Part shown: one piece after another, positions 33,659 through 38,475 of the stretch
Numbering within the stretch: position 1 is the stretch's first letter
Layout: each line of letters begins with the position of its first letter
NCBI GenBank assembly: GCA_003554665.1
Contig: PWGY01000107.1
Span: 1 to 38,475, forward strand
Direction: 5' to 3'
Source: Bacteroidales bacterium
GTDB taxonomy: Bacteria; Bacteroidota; Bacteroidia; Bacteroidales; UBA7960
DNA: 38,475 nucleotides
The notes under the pieces: generated by a model
Told to the model about the DNA's origin: nothing
Database searches by the model: none
The model's input: the letters and a program-made list of their open reading frames with translations, nothing else
Program-made: the position numbers and the translations under genes

Positions 33659-35560
33659 ATGAGTGATCAGATCAAACACGAATGCGGCGTGGTTCTCCTG
33701 CGCCTTCTCAAGCCCCTTGAATATTACTTAGCCCGCTACGGAACGGCCTTTTACGGGCTGGACAAAATGTATCTCCTGATGGAGAAACAGCACAACCGCG
33801 GACAGGACGGAGCCGGGATCGGCTGTATTAAATTCGATGTCCCTCCCGGATCACGATACATGAAACGCATCCGCAGCGACCACACCAATCCCATCAAGGA
33901 TCTTTTCGAACGCATCCAGAAACCCATTGAAAAGGCCACCAAAGACCATCCGGAGCGGCTGCGAGACGTGCAGTGGCTCAAAAAGCACCAGGACTTTACC
34001 GGTGAGATGTTCCTGGGCCACTTGCGCTACGGAACTTTCGGGCGCAACCAGCTTGAATACTGCCACCCTTTTCAGCGGGAGAACAACTGGATGTCGAAAA
34101 ACCTGATGATTGCCGGAAATTTCAACCTCACCAACATGGGTGAGTTGTTCAACAGCCTGGTGAACATCGGCCAGCATCCCAATGAAACCAGCGATACCTT
34201 TACAGTTCTGGAAAAACTGGGCCATTTTCTGGATGACGAAAATGAAGACATTTACCGGCATTACAAACAGCTTGGGTACGGCAAAAAAGAAATCTCACCA
34301 CTGATCGCCAAAGACCTGGATCTGGTCAATGTGCTAACCAATGCCAGTAAATACTGGGATGGCGGGTATGTGGTGGCCGGCATGGTCGGTCATGGCGATG
34401 CCTTTATGATGCGTGACCCGAACGGAATCCGCCCCGCCTATTATTACCAGAACGACGAGGTGCTGGTGGCTACGAGCGAACGTCCGGTGATACAGACTGC
34501 CTTTAACATCCCGCACGACAACATTCGCGAGCTGGGGCCGGGCAATGCCCTGATTGTGAAGCGCGACGGCCGGGTTTTGGAAATGAACTGCAAGAAACCG
34601 CAGCAAAAAGCAGCCTGTGCCTTTGAAAGAATATATTTCAGCCGGGGAACGGATGCCGACATCTATCAGGAAAGAAAGCGGCTTGGCAAGCAGCTGGTCC
34701 CCGCCCTGTTGAAAAGCATTCATTACGACCTGGACAACACCCTCTTTTCATATGTGCCGAATACGGCAATTGCCGCTTTCAAGGGGATGGTAGAAGGCCT
34801 GCACGACTTTTGTGATTCCGTGAAGCAAGACCGTATCATGCAGATGCAGGGCAAGGTGGATCCTGAAAAACTGAAGGAGATCCTTTCAATGCGTCCGCGC
34901 GTTGACCAGGTGGCCGTGAAAGACGCCAAACTGCGCACCTTCATCACGGAAGACAAAAAGCGGGATGAACTCGTGGCACACGTGTACGACGTTACCTACG
35001 GGGTTGTGAACCGCGGAACCGATACCCTGGTGGTGATCGATGACAGCATTGTGCGGGGTACAACCCTCAGACAGAGTATCGTCCGGATGCTTGATCGTCT
35101 TGGCCCCCGTGCCATCCTGATCGTTTCCTCCGCCCCACAGATCAGATTTCCTGATTGTTATGGCATTGACATGACCAAACTCGGTGATTTCATTGCATTC
35201 CGCGCAGCCATTGAGCTGCTGAAAGATACCGGTCAGGAACACGTTATCAACGATGTGTATAAGCGGTGCAAGGCGCAGCTGGATCTGCCCGTTGCCGAGG
35301 TGGAAAACTCCGTGAAAGACATTTATCGCCCCTTCAGTGCAACCGAGATCTCGCGGAAAATTGCCGAGATGCTGCACCCGCCGAAGGTGCAGGCCAGCCT
35401 GGATATCGTTTACCAGACCATCGAAGACCTTCACGCCGCCTGCCCGGGCCATGTGGGCGACTGGTACTTTACCGGTGATTACCCCACCCCCGGTGGAAAC
35501 AAAGTGGCCGTTCGGTCCTTTGTGAACTACATTGAGGGGAGAGACGAAAGGGCTTACTAG
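33659..35560 (+). CDS. purF: Amidophosphoribosyltransferase (long Bacteroidota form)
   Basis: 633 residues from the ATG at 33659. An N-terminal class II glutamine amidotransferase domain has the nucleophile as C9 in HECGVV, which implies removal of eight residues, plus NRGQDGAGI and GHLRYGTFG. The C-terminal phosphoribosyltransferase domain has the PRPP-binding loop VVIDDSIVRGTT (D461, D462). It would convert PRPP and glutamine into phosphoribosylamine, the first step of purine synthesis. It is about 150 residues longer than E. coli PurF and the sequence between the domains is expanded, so it may be a paralogue of the classical enzyme. A GGGGGC-tatc-GCCCCC hairpin starts 3 bp after the stop. 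Confidence 0.9.
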   Translation: MSDQIKHECGVVLLRLLKPLEYYLARYGTAFYGLDKMYLLMEKQHNRGQDGAGIGCIKFDVPPGSRYMKRIRSDHTNPIKDLFERIQKPIEKATKDHPERLRDVQWLKKHQDFTGEMFLGHLRYGTFGRNQLEYCHPFQRENNWMSKNLMIAGNFNLTNMGELFNSLVNIGQHPNETSDTFTVLEKLGHFLDDENEDIYRHYKQLGYGKKEISPLIAKDLDLVNVLTNASKYWDGGYVVAGMVGHGDAFMMRDPNGIRPAYYYQNDEVLVATSERPVIQTAFNIPHDNIRELGPGNALIVKRDGRVLEMNCKKPQQKAACAFERIYFSRGTDADIYQERKRLGKQLVPALLKSIHYDLDNTLFSYVPNTAIAAFKGMVEGLHDFCDSVKQDRIMQMQGKVDPEKLKEILSMRPRVDQVAVKDAKLRTFITEDKKRDELVAHVYDVTYGVVNRGTDTLVVIDDSIVRGTTLRQSIVRMLDRLGPRAILIVSSAPQIRFPDCYGIDMTKLGDFIAFRAAIELLKDTGQEHVINDVYKRCKAQLDLPVAEVENSVKDIYRPFSATEISRKIAEMLHPPKVQASLDIVYQTIEDLHAACPGHVGDWYFTGDYPTPGGNKVAVRSFVNYIEGRDERAY

Positions 35561-35563
35561 GTC

Positions 35564-35721
35564 GGGGGCTATCGCCCCCTCCGTTGTTGGTTCTCATGGG
35601 ATGGGAATGGTGGGGGTTGCCCATAAACGGTGGACGGAACCAGGAGGTTGTTGGTTTTCACGGGCAGGGTGATGGGAAGCTGCCAATGGATTGGTGGACG
35701 GCCAATGCGGTTGTTGGTTAG
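35564..35721. repeat. Hairpin plus 139-bp repeat element, left copy
   Basis: GGGGGCTATCGCCCCC at 35564-35579 is followed by an element (35583-35721) that begins GTTGTTGGTTCTCATGGG and ends GCGGTTGTTGGTTAG. The same 139 bp recur at 36296-36434 with only about four differences. Confidence 0.92.
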
Positions 35722-35742
35722 ATGGCAGGGCCTGACTTTGAT

Positions 35743-36033
35743 TTATAGTTCAATCCGGATTTTTACTTTGCCCCCAAGACCTTTCTCTACAATATCATAG
35801 AGGGTTTGCAGCGTCATGTTGCTGCCGTTGTTTTCCACTCTTGAAATGTAGCTTCTTTTTTTGTTAATCAACTGAGCAAGTTGTTCCTGAGTCAGTTGTT
35901 TTTCTTCCCGTGCTTTTCTTAACAAAAGACCAACTTTGAATGTTTTAAACTCCCTTTCAAGCTTGTCACGGCGGGGAGTTCCTTTTTCTCCGTAGACCTT
36001 GTCCTTAATTTCTTTCCAGGGTTTTGTATTCAT
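35743..36033 (-). CDS. XRE-family antitoxin-like regulator (HigA type), no toxin seen
   Basis: 96 residues. A helix-turn-helix of the XRE/HTH_3 kind occupies about 33-85 (LLLRKAREEKQLTQEQLAQLI, split here as LLLRKAREEK and LTQEQLAQLI, then KKRSYISRVENNG and MTLQTLYDIV). The size and the charged N-terminal part match HigA/RelB-type antitoxins that usually follow a RelE/HigB toxin gene. No toxin-sized frame precedes it on the same strand (36034-36300), so it seems orphaned. It lies between two direct copies of a 139-bp repeat. It could also be a plain regulator. Confidence 0.8.
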   Translation of the reverse strand: MNTKPWKEIKDKVYGEKGTPRRDKLEREFKTFKVGLLLRKAREEKQLTQEQLAQLINKKRSYISRVENNGSNMTLQTLYDIVEKGLGGKVKIRIEL

Positions 36034-36054
36034 AATGCCTCTAATTTTTCATGA

Positions 36055-36062
36055 CAAAGGTA
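36055..36062 (-). promoter_or_regulatory. -7 promoter element (TACCTTTG) of the XRE gene
   Basis: Minus-strand TACCTTTG fits TAnnTTTG, 21 bp before the ATG at 36033. Confidence 0.55.
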
Positions 36063-36224
36063 ATTTAAAAGTTACGAAATTTCAATTCAGGCAAAAGAAA
36101 TGTACATATATTTTCATCTGCTTTAAATTTATAGTTACCAGCCGGTTATAAATGGATGCTAAAAGGCTGCCGGACTTTTTGTATCTGGGTATATTATTCA
36201 TCAGGGATTTTTGTAGTTTTGATT

Positions 36225-36434
36225 TGTCGGCGCTGAAGCGCCTCCGGTTAGTCGTGGCTGACGCCACTCCGGTTAGTCGGCGCTGACGCGCCTAGGTTGT
36301 TGGTTCTCATGGGATGGGAATGGTGGGGGTTGCCCATAAACGGTGGACGGAGCCAGGAGGTTGTTGGTTTTCACGGGCAGGGTGATGGTAAGCTGCCAAT
36401 GGATTGGTAAACGGCCAATGCGGTTGTTGGTTAG
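36225..36434. repeat. Hairpin cluster plus 139-bp repeat element, right copy
   Basis: Hairpins GGCGCTGAAGCGCC, GTGGCTGACGCCAC and GGCGCTGACGCGCC (36230-36293) lead into the second copy of the 139-bp element (36296-36434). It ends 43 bp before the AlbA_2 gene start. Confidence 0.92.
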
Positions 36435-36477
36435 ACACCGAAGGGATTACGGTTCGAAGCTAAGAAAGGGTATTGTC

Positions 36478-37122
36478 ATGTCCAGCTATATAAAAAATCT
36501 GATTCTTCAGGGAGAGCATCAACAGCAGGACTTTAAGTTCCAGGTGAATGACAGTCGTAAGATTGCCAAGACGTTGGTGGCTTTTGCCAACACCGATGGG
36601 GGCAAGCTGCTGATCGGGGTCAAGGACAACGGCGTAATTGCCGGGATCCGTGCCGAAGAAGAATACCACATGATTGAGGCTGCAGCGACGATGTATTGCA
36701 AGCCGGAGATGGATTTTGCCTTCCGGCACTGGAACATCGACGGGAAAAAGGTACTGGAGGTGGACGTACCCACAGCCCGGATCAAACCGGTTTATGCGAA
36801 CACCGAAAATGGTGAATGGGTGGCCTGGGTGAGGGTAGGGGATCAGAACATTGTGGCTGACACCATCCAGATCAAATTCTGGCAGCGGCAAAAGCAGAAG
36901 GAGGGAACGGTGATCCATTACTCTGACAATGAAAAGCTGCTGCTGAACTACCTGACCAGCCATCCCACGATCACGCTCGATAAATACTGTCGCCTGGCGG
37001 GAATTCCGCATTACCGTGCGGAGAATATCATTGTGGACCTGATGATCGCCGGGCTGATCGAAATCCGGCAGAATGAACACCATACCTGGTTCCGGCTGAA
37101 GGATCCGGGTGGCGGTGTGTGA
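36478..37122 (+). CDS. AlbA_2 (Schlafen-type) domain ATP-binding protein
   Basis: 214 residues from the ATG at 36478; the frame is open further upstream but only through repeat DNA. The AlbA_2 domain (about 8-130) shows GEHQQQDFKFQV, IAKTLVAFANTDGGKLLIGVKDNG and VLEVDVPTARIKPVY, the usual motifs of these putative nucleic-acid/ATP-binding modules. The C-terminal part (about 150-210) looks like a winged helix (LLLNYLTSHPTITLDKYCRL). Proteins of this build act as transcription regulators or in defence contexts; which applies is not known. It lies in a cassette bordered by repeat elements in opposite orientation. Confidence 0.85.
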   Translation: MSSYIKNLILQGEHQQQDFKFQVNDSRKIAKTLVAFANTDGGKLLIGVKDNGVIAGIRAEEEYHMIEAAATMYCKPEMDFAFRHWNIDGKKVLEVDVPTARIKPVYANTENGEWVAWVRVGDQNIVADTIQIKFWQRQKQKEGTVIHYSDNEKLLLNYLTSHPTITLDKYCRLAGIPHYRAENIIVDLMIAGLIEIRQNEHHTWFRLKDPGGGV

Positions 37123-37129
37123 TCCCCAC

Positions 37130-37415
37130 GGCGATGTTTGACCCTTCGGGGTCAGAAGCGTCTGTGGCCCTTCCGGTGTGAGTAACATGTGACCCTTCGG
37201 GGTCTAACCAACAACTGCGTGGCTCCGACCACGGTTCATAGGCAACTCCCAACACCCTCTGCCCATGAGAACCAAAAAACTTCGCGGCTCCAGCCACGGT
37301 TTATGGGCAACCCCCACTATCCTCATCCCATGAGAACCAACAACCTAGGCGCGAAGCGCCGTTAACCAACAACCGGAGGAGGCGAAGCCTCCGACTAACT
37401 GGAGTGGCGTCAGCC
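37130..37415. repeat. Reverse-oriented copies of the hairpin and long-unit repeats
   Basis: TGACCCTTCGGGGTC-type hairpins at about 37138 and 37191, then two long units in reverse orientation, ending CCCATGAGAACCAA (about 37263-37276 and 37327-37340), and hairpins GGCGCGAAGCGCC and GGAGGCGAAGCCTCC. The element matches the 35583 and 36296 copies in type but is more diverged. No gene between 37123 and 37419. Confidence 0.85.
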
Positions 37416-37419
37416 ACGA

Positions 37420-38475
37420 CTAGTCCAGCGAGCTGTAAACGGAGTTTTCGCTGCGGTACTCGGGCACGATTTCTTTCATTTTTCGCACGAGGGCAAAGTC
37501 GTCGCCCCGGCTGATCAGTTCCAGAAGGTCTTCCAGTTGCTTGCAAACGCCTTCCCTGTCGTTGGGGCGGACGCGGGCATGAAGAATTTTCGGATGGTAG
37601 GTCGGAAGGGTGTTCTCTTCTGTGGCAAGCACCTCTTCGTACAACTTCTCCCCGGGCCGGAGGCCGATCTCTTTGATCACAATGTCTTTGTCCGGCTCCA
37701 GCCCGGTTAGCTGGATCATCTTGCGGGCCAGATCCAGGATTTTGACCGGCTCACCCATGTCAAACAGGAAAATCTCACCTCCCTTGCCCATGGCGCCGGC
37801 TTCCAGTACCAGGTTACAGGCCTCGGAGATCATCATGAAAAAGCGGGTGATCTCCCTGTGGGTAATGGTAACCGTGCCGCCCCGTTCGATCTGCCGCCTG
37901 AAAAGCGGGATCACCGAACCATTGGAATCCAGCACATTGCCAAAGCGGGTGGTGATAAACTGGGTGGAATCATTGCTCAGGCACTGGGTGTAGATCTCAG
38001 CCATCCGCTTGGAGGCCCCCATCACATTGGTCGGATTGACGGCCTTATCGGTGCTGACCATTACAAACTTGCGGGCTTTGTACTTCACAGCCAGGTCGGC
38101 CACGGTTTTTGTGCCAAAAACATTGGTTCGCAAGGCTTCATAAGGGAAGCTTTCCATCAGCGGCACATGCTTGTATGCCGCTGCATGATAAATAATTTCT
38201 GGCTTGCGCTGCTGAAAAAGCTGCTCCATCCGGCCGTGGTCCTTCACATTGGCCACCACGTAAACTGCCCGATCCGCGATCTCTTTCAGCATGCTGTCGC
38301 TGCTGATCTCATACTGGAGGTCATACAGTGACGATTCGGCCTGGTCCACAAGGATGAGCCCGGAAGGTTCAAAAGACAGGGCCTGGCGGGCAATCTCTCC
38401 CCCAATGGATCCGGCAGCCCCGGTCACCATCACCACCTTACCACGGATGTCTGCTGCCACGTTGGCACTGTCGAG
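37420..38475 (-). CDS. Nucleotide-sugar dehydratase (CapD/WbpM-like), N-terminus cut by window edge
   Basis: About 352 residues are visible; the reading frame continues past 38475, so the GTG at 38460 is internal. VMVTGAAGSIGGEIARQ binds NAD(P), followed by AAAYKHVPLMESFPYEA (the YKHVP motif of this family), MVSTDKAVNPTNVMGASKRMAE (catalytic Lys in GASKR in place of the usual Tyr-x3-Lys, as in FlaA1/WbpM), RFGNVLDSNGSVIPLF and GLRPGEKLYEEVL. Members are UDP-GlcNAc 4,6-dehydratases, usually with four N-terminal membrane helices and a size of about 640 residues, working at the inner membrane in surface polysaccharide synthesis. That would fit the exosortase-like gene nearby. Confidence 0.92.
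   Translation of the reverse strand, partial: LDSANVAADIRGKVVMVTGAAGSIGGEIARQALSFEPSGLILVDQAESSLYDLQYEISSDSMLKEIADRAVYVVANVKDHGRMEQLFQQRKPEIIYHAAAYKHVPLMESFPYEALRTNVFGTKTVADLAVKYKARKFVMVSTDKAVNPTNVMGASKRMAEIYTQCLSNDSTQFITTRFGNVLDSNGSVIPLFRRQIERGGTVTITHREITRFFMMISEACNLVLEAGAMGKGGEIFLFDMGEPVKILDLARKMIQLTGLEPDKDIVIKEIGLRPGEKLYEEVLATEENTLPTYHPKILHARVRPNDREGVCKQLEDLLELISRGDDFALVRKMKEIVPEYRSENSVYSSLD

Noticed and set aside
35743..36300. Complete toxin-antitoxin operon
   Set aside because: Only the antitoxin-like gene is visible; no toxin-sized frame with family motifs precedes or follows it.
36343..36477. Upstream extension of the AlbA_2 gene
   Set aside because: Its bases are part of the 139-bp repeat copy, which is non-coding at its other positions.

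Overview
The window looks like chromosomal DNA of a Bacteroidota member, probably an anaerobic fermenter of the Bacteroidales/Marinilabiliales type. The evidence is Bacteroidota-style -7 elements (TAnnTTTG) in front of several genes, almost no Shine-Dalgarno sequences (hsp20 is the clear exception), Bacteroidota-typical families (DUF4175, LytTR regulator, long PurF-type amidophosphoribosyltransferase, small exosortase-like protein) and a ptb-buk pair. No species is assigned.

Layout. 0-9.3 kb is metabolic: a YfcC-type transporter cut by the left edge, deoC, a type I glutamine synthetase, an NlpC/P60 lipoprotein, a small heat-shock protein, a cardiolipin-synthase-like PLD protein, then ptb and buk (acyl-CoA to acyl phosphate to acid plus ATP). 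9.4-13.1 kb is one giant membrane histidine kinase. 14.2 kb holds a small exported, membrane-anchored protein whose central domain is plainly ubiquitin-like. 14.8-23.2 kb is a mostly minus-strand block (methyltransferase, PfpI/DJ-1 protein, mnmG, ATPase-like protein, ybeY, DUF4175 protein) containing two perfect parS palindromes. rnr and a LytTR response regulator follow. An AT-rich gap at 26.6-27.3 kb with two consensus DnaA boxes and several one-mismatch boxes is a good candidate for the replication origin: genes to its right (rpiB to purF) run +, most genes to its left run -, and parS sites and mnmG lie about 10 kb away. 27.4-35.6 kb carries rpiB, a solitary lutB, tRNA-Ala(GGC), thpR, a fructosamine-kinase-like gene, adenosine deaminase, an exosortase-like gene and a PurF-type enzyme. 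35.7-38.5 kb carries an orphan antitoxin-like XRE gene, an AlbA_2 gene and a nucleotide-sugar dehydratase cut by the right edge.

Most striking at large scale is the density of degenerate tandem repeats (periods 17-146 bp) in the gaps. At least five genes (cls-like, ptb, mnmG, rnr, LytTR regulator) have their own 3' end, stop codon included, repeated in tandem. One array has expanded in frame inside the fructosamine kinase. A second, dispersed family consists of short hairpins whose stems differ but stay paired, separated by conserved spacers, and it borders several genes.

Best leads: the ubiquitin-like exported protein, the gene-end echo repeats, the covarying hairpin family and the oriC/parS region.
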